Shown here: positions 49,321 through 58,194 of the stretch, piece by piece
Layout: each line of letters starts with the position of its first letter
Position numbering within the stretch: the first letter of the stretch is position 1
Assembly (NCBI GenBank): GCA_963739095.1
Contig: CAVTZF010000033.1
Span: 35,722-99,721 of the forward strand
DNA from: JACVRW01 sp963739095
GTDB lineage: Bacteria; Actinomycetota; Thermoleophilia; Solirubrobacterales; Thermoleophilaceae
Length of the DNA stretch: 64,000 nucleotides
Direction of reading: 5' to 3'
Program-made: the position numbers and the translations under genes
The notes under the pieces: generated by a model
What the model saw: only the letters and a program-made list of their open reading frames with translations
Database searches by the model: none
What the model was told of the DNA's origin: nothing

Positions 49321-51145
49321 GCGGTTCTGCGGCGCCGCGCTCGACGGCCGCCTCGCGCTCGACGACCAGCCGGCTGGCCTCGCGGTAGCCGGAACGGTCA
49401 CGGGCCTTCGCGGCAGAGGCCAGGTCCCCGTAGGCGCCCGCCGCCTCGCGCAGAGATTCCGCCAGGGCAGCGGCCTGGCCCGCGATTGCCGGTGAGCTCT
49501 CGATGCTGTCGGCGGCGTCCTGATAGCTCGCCTCCAAGCCTCGGGCCGCGCTCGCCTGGTCGGGTGAGTGCTCGGCCTTGGCGAGCGCGCGACGTCCGGC
49601 GCGGCGCTCGCTCCGGAGCTTGTCCATCACGTCACTCACCGCCCGCTCGCCCTCCCCCACGCTCGCCAGCGCCGCGGGGCGGCCGGCGCGCAGGGCGATC
49701 GTGGCCGCGATCGCCTCGCACTCGTGCAGCCGCTGTGCCGCGACCGCCCGGCGCGCGTGACAGATCACGAGCACTGAGCCGTCGCTCGTCGGCGCGAGGT
49801 ACGCCACGGCCGCGAGCCCCCTCTCGGGCGTGAGCCCCGAGTAGCGCCAGGCGTGCAGCCTGCCGAGCGTGACCTCGGTGCGCCGCGCGGCCTCAGCGCT
49901 CAGCCGCTTGTCGAGCTCGGCGGGATCCTCGACCCGGCCCGCCACCAGTCCCGTGCCACTCTCCCCGAGCGGCGCGGCCGCGAGCGGCGCGGAGAGCGCT
50001 ATCGACGGCTCGCGGTCGACCCGCGTGCCGTCCCAGCCCTCGGGGAGCTGGACGGACAGGGCCGAGCTCGCGATCTGCGTGCTGCCGTCCTTGTCCCCCA
50101 CCAGCTTCGCGAGCAGGAGGCCGCCGATCACGCAGACCGCCAGCGCGACCGCGATGCCGAGCGCGCGGACGCTCGGCCGCGAGCGCACGCGCGGACCGGG
50201 TACGGCGGGCATGCGCATCTGCGGCCAGCGCAGCTTCGGCAGCCGCGGCCGTGGGATCGACGGGAGGTGCAGGTTGGGCCGCGGCAGGCTGGGCCTGGGC
50301 AGGGTCGGCTTGGGCACCTTCGGGAGCGCGAGCGCCGGCTTGCGGGAGCGGGGAGGTTCCGGCGCCGGCTCGGGGCGCGGCGGGCCCGGCGCGGCGGGCG
50401 CGCGCGGCGGCTTCTTCGGCTGCGCCGGCTTCTCGGCCTGCGGCGACTTGGCCGGCGGCGGCGGCTTGGGCGGCGCGGCAACCGGCGGCTGCGCGGGCGC
50501 CTCGGACGTGACCCGGACGAGCTCCGCGCCGCCGCCCGGGCGCTGGCGGATCCGCAGGCCGAGCGCCCTCACCGCGGCCACGATGAACTCCTTTGGCCCG
50601 GCGAAGCGCTGAGCCGGGTCGGCGGCCGTCGCCTGCGCGATCACCCTTTCAACCTGCTTGGGAAGTCCCGAGCTGACGGGCCCGTCGAGCACGGCACGCA
50701 GCAGGACACCGAGCGAGTACACGTTGCTGCGCGCGCCGATCGGCTTCCCGTCACGCTCCTCGGGCGACCGGAAAGCCCCCTCGGCATCGCCGTCGCGGCG
50801 GGTGCGCGGCATCAGCTCGAGCGGAATGCCGGTGTCGGCGAGGATCGCCCCGTGCTCCGGGCTGACGAGGATGCGGCCGGGCCTGAGGTCGCGCGCAACG
50901 AGTCCAGCGCGGCGCAGTGCCTCTACGGCCGAGGCGACGCTGTACAGGAGAAGAACGCCGTCCTTTCGCGAGATCTGGCCGGCCGACAGCAGCTCGGCGA
51001 GTGTCGGCGCGTCGAGACGCTGCAGCTGGATGCGCAGGCGACCGCCGTCATCCTTCACAACCCGGGCCGGCAGCAGCCCGGGGTGGCGAATCGCCACCCG
51101 CACTCGCACGGCGCGAGCGAGCTTCTCCCCGCGAGCGTCCGCCAT
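49310..51145 (-). CDS. protein-kinase-like membrane protein, probably a pseudokinase
   Basis: 611 residues. The N-terminal half follows the bacterial Ser/Thr kinase fold (VAIRHPGLLPARVVKDDGGR, RSPEERDGKPIGARSNVYSL), but the catalytic loop is LVARDLRPGRILV instead of HRDLKPxN, the DFG motif is ADTG, and no glycine loop is seen. A Pro-rich linker with many PxLPxP repeats and a single membrane helix (GIAVALAVCVIGGLLLAKLV) follow. The outer part (STQIASSALSVQLPEGWDGT) ends in a helical bundle. The ATG overlaps the upstream stop (TGATG). Phosphorylation activity is doubtful. Confidence 0.82.
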   Translation of the reverse strand: MADARGEKLARAVRVRVAIRHPGLLPARVVKDDGGRLRIQLQRLDAPTLAELLSAGQISRKDGVLLLYSVASAVEALRRAGLVARDLRPGRILVSPEHGAILADTGIPLELMPRTRRDGDAEGAFRSPEERDGKPIGARSNVYSLGVLLRAVLDGPVSSGLPKQVERVIAQATAADPAQRFAGPKEFIVAAVRALGLRIRQRPGGGAELVRVTSEAPAQPPVAAPPKPPPPAKSPQAEKPAQPKKPPRAPAAPGPPRPEPAPEPPRSRKPALALPKVPKPTLPRPSLPRPNLHLPSIPRPRLPKLRWPQMRMPAVPGPRVRSRPSVRALGIAVALAVCVIGGLLLAKLVGDKDGSTQIASSALSVQLPEGWDGTRVDREPSIALSAPLAAAPLGESGTGLVAGRVEDPAELDKRLSAEAARRTEVTLGRLHAWRYSGLTPERGLAAVAYLAPTSDGSVLVICHARRAVAAQRLHECEAIAATIALRAGRPAALASVGEGERAVSDVMDKLRSERRAGRRALAKAEHSPDQASAARGLEASYQDAADSIESSPAIAGQAAALAESLREAAGAYGDLASAAKARDRSGYREASRLVVEREAAVERGAAEPLSA

Positions 51146-51577
51146 CAGCCGGAGTCGTCGAAGTAGACAGGCGGCGGCGGATCGGTCTGCGGGGGCGGCG
51201 CGGCCGGCGGCGGCTGGGGGGTCGGCTGCGCCGGGGTCACGGGCACCGGCGGAGGCGTGTAGGCCGGCTCGGCGCGCAGCGGGCGGTGCGGCGGGAGCGG
51301 GTGCAGGGCGCGGCGCGGGCGCAGGGGCCTCGGCTGCCGCCGGCTTGCGCTTGGCCGGCTTGGGCCGCTCACGGGCGAGCGGGGGCAGCTCGTGGGCCGG
51401 GCCAAGCAGCGACGTCGTCTTTACAGCGGCCGGCTTCGTCGTCGGGATCACGGGGACGACCGCGTCGTCCGCCTGCGGCTCGCCGCCTGCGCGCGAGACC
51501 ACGAAGGAAAGCGTCAGCGCCAGGACGCAGGCGCCGCCGACTGCGGGCTTCGCCGCTCGCCTCAGGCGCCCGGGCAT
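51145..51577 (-). pseudogene. secreted Pro-rich protein, one frameshift near 51277
   Basis: MPGRLRRAAKPAVGGACVLA with a following hydrophobic core is a signal or anchor; the mature part is Pro/Ala/Lys-rich (KPAKRKPAAAEAPAPAPRPA) and in a second frame continues EPAYTPPPVPVTPAQPTPQP to PPPPVYFDDSG. Dropping one C near 51277 gives exactly 144 codons. GGGGGTGAG precedes the ATG. It overlaps the PKD gene upstream by 16 bp and the kinase-like gene downstream by 1 bp (TGATG), so the three form one transcription unit of envelope proteins. Confidence 0.65.
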
Positions 51578-52847
51578 CTCACCCCCGCAGACGTGCCTGG
51601 GAAGAGGCAGCCGTCGGTGCGCTTGGGCACGCGCCCACGCCGGATCCGGAAGCTCGTGTACTTGCCGACCAGGTCCCCACGCCGCACGAGGACAACCAGC
51701 TTGGTTCCGGCCGGCAGGAAGCGCTCGAGCGAGCGGAAGCGCACCGGCTTGCGCCCGCTCAGCTTCGTGATACGCGCGCCGGGGCAACGATCGCCGCGGC
51801 ACTGCACGACGACCTGCGCGCCCGCCGGGGCCCGCACGCTCAGCGTCTGGATGCGCGCCCCGGTGCCGACGACCTCACCGGCGAGCCGCACCACCGGGAA
51901 CGGCGTCATGAGCCTCAGGAACGGCGCCGACGGCGTCGCGACCGGATCCCCGCCGGCCACGGTGCTCGGCGAGTCCGGGGCCCGCACCGTCACGGCTCTC
52001 ACTTGGGTGCTGCTCGCGCCGTCCGCGTCCGTCACCCGCAGGGCCACCGAGTGACGGCCCGCGCTCATGAACATCCCACTGACCGACGCGCCCGAGGCGT
52101 CGTTGAAGTCCCCGTCGCCGTCGAGATCCCAGGCCTGCTCGACGAGCGGACCCTCGGAGTCGTCGGAGGTCGAGGTCAGCGTGACCTGTTGCCCGGCCAC
52201 CGGCTGGCCCGGTGAGACGGTGAAGGAGACGTCGGGCGGCGCGTTCACCGTGATGCGCCGCATCAGCTCCGCGCTGACGCCGCTGCTGTCGAGCACGCGC
52301 AGGCGGACCAGGTGCTCTCCGCCGGAAGGGAAGGTGTGCTGCACGTTGGCGCCGTTCGCGTCGAGGTTCCCGTCCGAGTCGAAGTCCCAGTCGATCGAGG
52401 TGATCGAGTGCCCGGGCACCGCGATCGCCGTCGACGCGAAGCTCGTCGGGCGCCCGGCGACAGGGGGCACGGGCGTGAAGATGAACGAGGCGACGGGCGC
52501 GGCAGCGGCGGCAGCACCGTCACCTGCTTGCTGACGCTCGCTGGAACCGTGCCGTCGGTGACCGTCAGCGTGACGGTCACGGTGCCGGGCGATCCGAAGG
52601 CGTGCTCGACGGTGGGGCCGCTGCCAAGCGGCGTCCCGTCCTCCAACGACCACTCGCTGGCGGTGATGTCGTGCTGTGGGGTCGGCTGAGACGTCGAGGT
52701 GAAGGTGGCGGGCGCGCCCGCGACCACAGGGCTGGAGACAGTGAAATCGGCGGTCGGTTGCGCCGCTGCGGGCGCAGCTACGACGAGCGCCAGCAGAAAC
52801 GCCAACAGCCCTGAAATCCGCCCAGCTCTGAAGAACCCGTGGACCAC
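51562..52847 (-). pseudogene. secreted PKD-domain protein, one frameshift near 52503
   Basis: The signal peptide RISGLLAFLLALVVAAPAAA leads to three PKD-type beta modules: PTADFTVSSPVVAGAPATFT, then in the second frame PVASFIFTPVPPVAGRPTSF with IDWDFDSDGNLDANGANVQH, then DVSFTVSPGQPVAGQQVTLT with QAWDLDGDGDFNDASGASVS. The C-terminal domain VVVQCRGDRCPGARITKLSG and FRIRRGRVPKRTDGCLFPGT recurs in Solirubrobacterales surface proteins. Adding one base near 52503 gives exactly 429 codons. The start is a GTG at 52847 without a clear ribosome site. Confidence 0.75.
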
Positions 52848-52889
52848 GTCCGTATGAAGAACGGATGAAAGGTGGCCCAGCTTGCGCGC

Positions 52890-52895
52890 TAGGGT
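52890..52895 (+). promoter_or_regulatory. -10 box TAGGGT of a likely leaderless gene
   Basis: TAGGGT lies 11 nt before the ATG at 52907 and supports that start over an in-frame ATG at 52865. Confidence 0.55.
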
Positions 52896-52906
52896 CGATC
52901 ACTTCG

Positions 52907-53914
52907 ATGGACGCTCGCACCACACCGGACGACCCGTTCGCGCCAGCCGCCGAGACGGGGATACATCGGCTCGCGATCCCCACTCCGTTCGCAGTCGGCA
53001 GGGTCAACGTGTACCTGATCGAGGACGACCCGTTGACCCTGATCGACGCGGGGCCCAATTCGGGCACCTCGTTCGACGTCCTGCAGCGCGGCGTCGCCGA
53101 TCTCGGCCACCGGCTGGAGGACATCGAGCTCGTGGTCCTCACCCACCCCCACATCGATCATCTCGGGCTGGTCTCGCTCGTTGCAAAGTACGCCGGCGCC
53201 GACGTAGCGGCGCTCGACGTCGCCGTCCCCTACGTCGAGAACTACTCTGCGGAGGCCCAGGCGAACGACGACTTCGCCTACGACCTCATGCTGCGGCACG
53301 GCATCCCGCCGGACGTCGCGACGGCGCTGCGCTCGGTGACCCGCGCGTTCCACGCATGGGGCGCCCGCGCGGACGTCACGCGAGCGCTCAGCGACGGCTC
53401 GGAGCTGCGCCTCCGCGACCGGACCTTTCACGTGCATCACCGGCCCGGGCACAGCCCGGCGGACACCGTCTTCCACGATCGCGACCGAGGGCAGCTCATC
53501 GCGGGCGACCACCTGATCCGTCACATCTCGTCGAACCCCGTCGTGACGCGGCCGCGGGCCGGCGCGGACGAGCGTCCCCAGTCGCTCGTCATCTACCTCG
53601 AGTCGCTGCGGGCGACCCGCGAGATGGACCTCGACCTCGTACTGCCCGGCCACGGCGATCCGATCACGGACCACCGCACCCTCATCGACGAGCGCTTCTC
53701 GATGCACGACCGCCGCGCCCGCAAGCTCGAGCGCCTGATCCGGGAACGGCCCAGCACCGCCCACGAGCTTGCGCAGGCGCTATGGGGAAACATCGCCGTC
53801 ACACAGGCCTACCTGACCCTCTCCGAGGTGCTCGGCCACGTCGACGTGCTGCTGAACGCAGGCAAGGTGCGCGAGCTGGAGCGCGACGGCGTGAGCGTGT
53901 TCGAGCCGGCCTGA
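52907..53914 (+). CDS. metallo-beta-lactamase-fold hydrolase with C-terminal winged-helix-like domain
   Basis: 335 residues. The metal motif is LVVLTHPHIDHLGLVSLVAK, further ligands are HHRPGHSPADTVFHD and IAGDHLIRHISSNP, and LVLPGHGDPITDHR closes the fold. The C-terminal ~70 residues (HDRRARKLERLIRERPSTAH, ELAQALWG, LSEVLGHVDVLLNAGKVREL) resemble the winged-helix domain of LACTB2-like hydrolases. LACTB2 is an endoribonuclease, while other relatives are thioesterases or lactonases; I cannot choose. It is divergent from the PKD gene. Confidence 0.87.
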   Translation: MDARTTPDDPFAPAAETGIHRLAIPTPFAVGRVNVYLIEDDPLTLIDAGPNSGTSFDVLQRGVADLGHRLEDIELVVLTHPHIDHLGLVSLVAKYAGADVAALDVAVPYVENYSAEAQANDDFAYDLMLRHGIPPDVATALRSVTRAFHAWGARADVTRALSDGSELRLRDRTFHVHHRPGHSPADTVFHDRDRGQLIAGDHLIRHISSNPVVTRPRAGADERPQSLVIYLESLRATREMDLDLVLPGHGDPITDHRTLIDERFSMHDRRARKLERLIRERPSTAHELAQALWGNIAVTQAYLTLSEVLGHVDVLLNAGKVRELERDGVSVFEPA

Positions 53915-53921
53915 GGCCGGG

Positions 53922-54107
53922 TCAGCTCGCCGGCTGGACGCGCATCTTGTCGTTCCCGCGCGGATCGAAGCTCGGCCGGTACTCGAGCCTCGTCGCCTCC
54001 TCGAGGCGGGTTCCGCAGCTCTCACAGCGCCAGTAGTAGACGAGCACACCGCGGCGGAGGTCGTAGCTCGACTCGAACGAGCGATAGCTGTCGTGAGAGC
54101 AGGCCAT
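53922..54107 (-). CDS. small zinc-ribbon-like protein
   Basis: 61 residues: MACSHDSYRSFESSYDLRRG, then LVYYWRCESCGTRLEEATRL and a basic tail. A CxxC pair with an upstream CSH may form a zinc site. The ATG at 54107 is the sensible start; the frame upstream is Arg-rich noise. The function is unknown. It ends 8 bp after the convergent metallo-hydrolase stop. Confidence 0.65.
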   Translation of the reverse strand: MACSHDSYRSFESSYDLRRGVLVYYWRCESCGTRLEEATRLEYRPSFDPRGNDKMRVQPAS

Positions 54108-54175
54108 CTGCCCTAACAACGCCGCCGGCCGGGCCCATTTACGCGGCTGGTACGAAAGCAGTCCCGGTGGAGGCG

Positions 54176-54433
54176 CTAGTGGTCGTAGCGCGGCTTCTTG
54201 GGGCAGTCCTTGCGACTGCCGAAGTACGAGCGGTCGTCGCCGCCGTGGCCCTTCTTGCAGGCCGGCTTCGGGCCGTACTGGTGCTGGCCGGAGTCCCCGC
54301 CCGAATGACCGCCCCCGGCGGCGGCGCTCAGCGCCACCCCGCCTGCCAGGACGAGTGCGCACGCGCAGACTGCGCCGATCTTGGAAATCGGTCCCACGCC
54401 TCGAGCGTATCTCCCGGATGCCTCGCAATCCAT
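54176..54433 (-). CDS. small secreted Gly/His-rich protein
   Basis: 85 residues as read from ATG; a GTG 13 codons later (GPISKIGAVCACALVLAGGV) would start directly at the signal peptide. The mature part is Gly/His/Asp/Lys-rich with two cysteines (HSGGDSGQHQYGPKPACKKG, GSRKDCPKKPRYDH), which might bind metal. No family is recognised. Its composition resembles small surface proteins of high-GC actinobacteria. Confidence 0.55.
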   Translation of the reverse strand: MDCEASGRYARGVGPISKIGAVCACALVLAGGVALSAAAGGGHSGGDSGQHQYGPKPACKKGHGGDDRSYFGSRKDCPKKPRYDH

Positions 54434-54457
54434 GCGTTTCAGCCCTTTTCCCGACCC

Positions 54458-56500
54458 TCAGCGGTCTCCGGGCTCGGGCATCGTCAGCTCGACCCTGCGG
54501 GCCGCGCGGCGCCAGCTGCGCGGCGTCCTACCGGAAAGCCCGTCGCTGGTGGCGATCGCCACGTCGCCGAGCGGATTGAGCGACATCATGCGCCGGGTGT
54601 CGATGCGGGGATCGCGGCCCGCCGATGCAAGCGCCACCGCCCGGGCCTGCACGAGCGCCCAGTTGTCGGGATCGTTGCGGAGCCCGCGTGTGAGCTCGTC
54701 GTCGGCGGCCGCGTACCGGCCGGCCCGGACGTCGCACCAGGCGATCACGTGGTGGGGCGCCGCACGCGAGTCGAGCGCCTCGAGCGCGGCGCCGGCCTCT
54801 GAGCGCGCGCTCGTGCAGTCGCCGGCCCGGAGGCTCTCGACGGACCGGTCGTAGTGCGCCTCCGATATCGCCAGCCGCGCGGGCAGGATGGCGACCACCA
54901 CGCAGACGGCGACGCCGGCGACGCGCAGCAGGACGTGGCCGGCCCGGAGCGCGGGGGTCGGGGACTGCCGGGACACATCGGGCTCGGGATCGCGCGGCTC
55001 GCGGGCGAGCGCGGCGCCGGCGAGCGCAAAGAGCCAGATCGTGACGGCTGGCATCTCCCAATCCCAGTCGACGGCCGCCGCGAGCGCCCACGCGACTCCC
55101 GCGGCGAGCAGCGCCGCGAAGAGCGCGCGGTCGCTTCCGCGCGCGCGCGCAGCGAAGCCGCCGAGTACGACGAGCAGGCAGAGCCCGAGCGCGGCGAACC
55201 CTATGAGGCCGAGCTCGCCCAGGGTCTCGATGTAGAGCGAATGGCCGTCGTGCGCCTCCTGCGGCGCTTCGCGCTCGCGGATCCAGTCGAGCTCGTAGGT
55301 GCCCGCGCCGTCGCCCTGCACGGGATGGCGCTTGATGGCCGCGACCGAGACCTCCCAGTGGTTGCGGCGGCCGTTGTCGTCCCCGCTGACCAGGCGGCTC
55401 GAGCCGGAATCGGCCACGCTGGGCTCGTCGGAGTCGGAGTTGAAGTCCCGGTACTTGTCGGCCACGACGTCCGGGACGTGGAGCGCGGCAGATGCGGTAA
55501 GCGCAACAATCACCGTGGCGACGCCCGCCCCGATCAGCACGGGCCGGCGGAGGTGCGGAGCAAGCCGAAGGGACTCGAGCCGCGAGTCGACCCGCAGGAG
55601 GAGCGCTCGGATGAGCGCCGCCGCGGCCATGGAGCCGAGCACGACGAGCGCGGTCCGGTGACCCGCCGCGATCGTGTCGGGCGCGAAGCGCGGCCGGGAG
55701 GTGAGCTCTTCCGCGGGATTCACGACCATCAGGGCGACGACCGTCGGCGGCACCGTCGACAGCGCGCCCGCCAGCAGCCCGCGCGGCCTGCCGACCACCA
55801 CGTAGAGCGCCACGCCCGCTATCGACGCCCAAGTCGCCCCGCGCGAGAAGGTGTAGTAGAGGACCGCCGTTAGCAGCGGGACCGCCGCTGCGCCCGCCAC
55901 GCGGATCGTCCATGGCTCGCGCGACGCGCAGGCCAGGTGGCCACATAGGATGACCCCGAGGCCCGCCAGCAGCCCGAGCGAGTTCCAGTAGTCGAGCGGG
56001 TAGGAGAGCCTGTACGGCTGGAGCGCGCCGATGCCGTCCACGAGGTCGGGCGCCGTCCGCGAGACGAACGCGATTACGCACACCGCGACGATCGCGGCGG
56101 CAAGCCCGTAGACCATCCAGCGCAGCCTCCGGACCGAGAAGGGCAGGATCCCGAAGAGCACCAACGCGAGCAGGTACGCGAGCGCACGCGTGTACTCGGG
56201 AACCGCCCTTGCGGGCGAGCCGGACCAGCCGCTCGACAGGAGGATCCAAGCCGTGAAGACCGCGAGCGCCGCGGCCGCCACGAGCAGCGCAGGGCTAGCG
56301 CCCTCGAGCGGGCGCCGGGCCAGCGCGAGCCGCAGGCCGATCAGGCTCGCGAGCTGAGCCGCCACGAGCGCAGGGGCGCCCGGGAAGTAGCCGCCGCTCT
56401 GGAACGAGAAGTAGACAGTGAGGAGCCCCGGCACGAGCGCAACGGCGATCAGCGCAGCGGTGGCGGGCCCGCTGCGCGCGGTCTTCGGCTCGTTCTCCAT
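54458..56500 (-). CDS. O-antigen ligase / Wzy-type polymerase family membrane protein
   Basis: 680 residues with about twelve membrane helices. The signature region is the long external loop, RNHWEVSVAAIKRHPVQGDG followed by AGTYELDWIRE and AHDGHSLYIETLGELGLIGF, which defines the O-antigen ligase family. A C-terminal ~120-residue soluble part (SVESLRAGDCTSARSEAGAA, RYAAADDELTRGLRNDPDNW) looks TPR-like. It presumably ligates or polymerises surface glycan, in company with the phosphomannomutase, the Wzz-like protein and the nucleotide-sugar dehydrogenase. Confidence 0.87.
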   Translation of the reverse strand: MENEPKTARSGPATAALIAVALVPGLLTVYFSFQSGGYFPGAPALVAAQLASLIGLRLALARRPLEGASPALLVAAAALAVFTAWILLSSGWSGSPARAVPEYTRALAYLLALVLFGILPFSVRRLRWMVYGLAAAIVAVCVIAFVSRTAPDLVDGIGALQPYRLSYPLDYWNSLGLLAGLGVILCGHLACASREPWTIRVAGAAAVPLLTAVLYYTFSRGATWASIAGVALYVVVGRPRGLLAGALSTVPPTVVALMVVNPAEELTSRPRFAPDTIAAGHRTALVVLGSMAAAALIRALLLRVDSRLESLRLAPHLRRPVLIGAGVATVIVALTASAALHVPDVVADKYRDFNSDSDEPSVADSGSSRLVSGDDNGRRNHWEVSVAAIKRHPVQGDGAGTYELDWIREREAPQEAHDGHSLYIETLGELGLIGFAALGLCLLVVLGGFAARARGSDRALFAALLAAGVAWALAAAVDWDWEMPAVTIWLFALAGAALAREPRDPEPDVSRQSPTPALRAGHVLLRVAGVAVCVVVAILPARLAISEAHYDRSVESLRAGDCTSARSEAGAALEALDSRAAPHHVIAWCDVRAGRYAAADDELTRGLRNDPDNWALVQARAVALASAGRDPRIDTRRMMSLNPLGDVAIATSDGLSGRTPRSWRRAARRVELTMPEPGDR

Positions 56501-56573
56501 CCCCAGACCAACGCATGCGCGGGCACGGGATGCGCGCGGCCCGTTGTCAACCGTTCAAAAGGATGAAAAAGAA

Positions 56574-56660
56574 ATGAGCCGTCCCGCCCGTTGGTCGAGT
56601 GCGTCGGGAATCAGCTCGGCGCGCGCTCCGTGCTCACCAAGAGGGGATTTCTTGCCATGA
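56574..56660 (+). other. 28-codon leader frame overlapping the regulator start
   Basis: ATG at 56574 follows AAAGGATG and reads MSRPARWSSASGISSARAPC... to a TGA that overlaps the regulator ATG (ATGA at 56657). It may couple translation or attenuate it. The composition is ordinary for random GC-rich frames, so this is tentative. Confidence 0.3.
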
Positions 56661-57349
56661 ACAGCGTCGTGATCGTCGCTGACAGCTCATTTGTCGTCGA
56701 GACCATCCGGATGGCGCTCAAGAACGCCGCCCGCCTGAAGCTGCTCGGCAAGGTCGACGGCCGCGGATCGATCCGGCGGCCGATCGAGCAGTCCCAGCCC
56801 GACATCGTCATCGTCGACGAGATGCAGAACTCCGAGGACGCCCTGGAGCGCATCCGCGAGTGCCGTGAGGAGGCCCCCGCGGCCACGATCCTCCTGCTCA
56901 CGATGCGGATGGACGACGACTGGGTCGGACAGGCGCTCGGCGCCGGTGTGGACGCGTGCATCTCGAAGTCCGCGCACCTGCCGAGCCTCGGCACCCTGAT
57001 GAGGGAGATCGTGAGCGGGAACATCGTCTGCGCGTTGCCGCCGGCCGTGGCCGAGGGAACGCAGCCCCTGGCTGGGAACGAGGACCTGACGGCGCGCGAG
57101 CGCGAGATCCTCACGCTGGTGGCTGACGGCCTGACCAACGCAGTGATCGGCAAGCAGCTGTGGGTCACCGAGCAGACGGTGAAGTTCCACCTGTCGAACA
57201 TCTACCGCAAGCTCGGCGTCTCGAACCGCACCGAGGCGAGCCGCTTTGTGCACGTGAATACGCCAGTCAGGCGTTCCGCTGGCCCGCGCCTCGTGCCCGC
57301 GCCGGAGACGACGCTCGCGGCGGCACCGCTCACCGCGATCTCCGCCTAA
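56657..57349 (+). CDS. LuxR/NarL-type response regulator with degenerate receiver
   Basis: 230 residues. The receiver domain opens MNSVVIVADSSFVVETIRMA and carries IVIVDEMQNSEDALERIREC, where an acidic D-E pair sits near the usual phosphoacceptor, then LLLTMRMDDDWVGQALGAGV and CISKSAHLPSLGTLM with the conserved Lys. The LuxR helix-turn-helix is LTAREREILTLVADGLTNAV and TVKFHLSNIYRKLGVSNRTE. No histidine kinase is adjacent. It is divergent from the O-antigen ligase gene and may control the envelope cluster. Confidence 0.88.
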   Translation: MNSVVIVADSSFVVETIRMALKNAARLKLLGKVDGRGSIRRPIEQSQPDIVIVDEMQNSEDALERIRECREEAPAATILLLTMRMDDDWVGQALGAGVDACISKSAHLPSLGTLMREIVSGNIVCALPPAVAEGTQPLAGNEDLTAREREILTLVADGLTNAVIGKQLWVTEQTVKFHLSNIYRKLGVSNRTEASRFVHVNTPVRRSAGPRLVPAPETTLAAAPLTAISA

Positions 57350-57355
57350 GGGCGG

Positions 57356-58187
57356 TCAGCCGGCGAGCGCGCAGAGCAGCCGGTCCGCCGCGTCTGCGGC
57401 GGCGTCCCACTCGCGTGGGCGCCTGAGCTCGACCATCGGCAGCGCGCTCAGCTCTGCGAGCGCGTGCGGATGGCTCGGTGCGAGCCTGACCGCGCGGCTC
57501 GCGGCGAGCGCCGCGGGGCGCCAGGCCGGCGGCACGCGCACCACGGTGGGCGCGTCGCCCCATGCCAGGCGGATGAAGCCGCGCAGCGGCACCACCGGCG
57601 GCACACCGCCGACGAGCATCCGGTACCGCTCCTCCTCGCGTGCGGGAATCGGCTCGCCCACGCCGAGGCGGTGAGCCGCCGCTTCACGCAGATCGATCGC
57701 CCGCGGGCCGGCGATGGCCGCGCCCTGCTCGTCGACCACGAGCAGGTCGTCCGTGAGCACCGGGTAGCCGCTCAGGGCGAGCCAGGCGAGCAGCGAGCTC
57801 TTGCCGGCGCCGCGGGCGCCGATGACGCCCCAGGCGCCGTCGGAGAGCACGACAGCGCCCGCACGGAAGCTCTCGCGCCCGCGGCGGCGCGAACCCAGCG
57901 CCGCGACGGGGACCAGAGTCGGGTGGACGAGCTCGGCCGCGGCGGCCCGCCGGCGCAGGGTGAACACGACGCGTCCCGGACGCCCAGTCGACCTCCGCGA
58001 CGCCGCCCGAGCGCAGCCGCAGCCGCGCCTCGTCGCCATCAATCTGATCGGAGTCGACCGAGTCGAAGCCGAGCCGCGCGCTCAGCCTGAGCGTGGGCCA
58101 ATCGTCCGCGGCGGGGATGAGGAGCGGGTGCGCGGCGTCGACCCCGTCGAGCCGGAATCCGTAAGCGCCGCGGCCGTCCGTCGTCAT
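57356..58187 (-). pseudogene. HprK-like P-loop kinase-fold protein, one frameshift near 57978
   Basis: The first frame (MTTDGRGAYGFRLDGVDAAH to VAEVDW) and the second (RVVFTLRRRAAAAELVHPTL onward) join at VDWRPGRVVFTL if one G is dropped, giving exactly 277 codons. The P-loop is GVIGARGAGKSSLLAWLALS and the partner acidic motif VLTDDLLVVDEQGAAIAGPR, as in HPr-kinase C-terminal-like proteins found in peptide and polysaccharide clusters. These phosphorylate small or peptide substrates; the substrate here is unknown. It lies 7 bp after the nucleotide-sugar dehydrogenase gene on the same strand. Confidence 0.75.
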
Positions 58188-58194
58188 CCCGGCC

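Noticed and set aside
53000..54036. Second plus-strand frame across the metallo-hydrolase
   Set aside because: It is a Arg/Pro-rich shadow of the real gene without family motifs.
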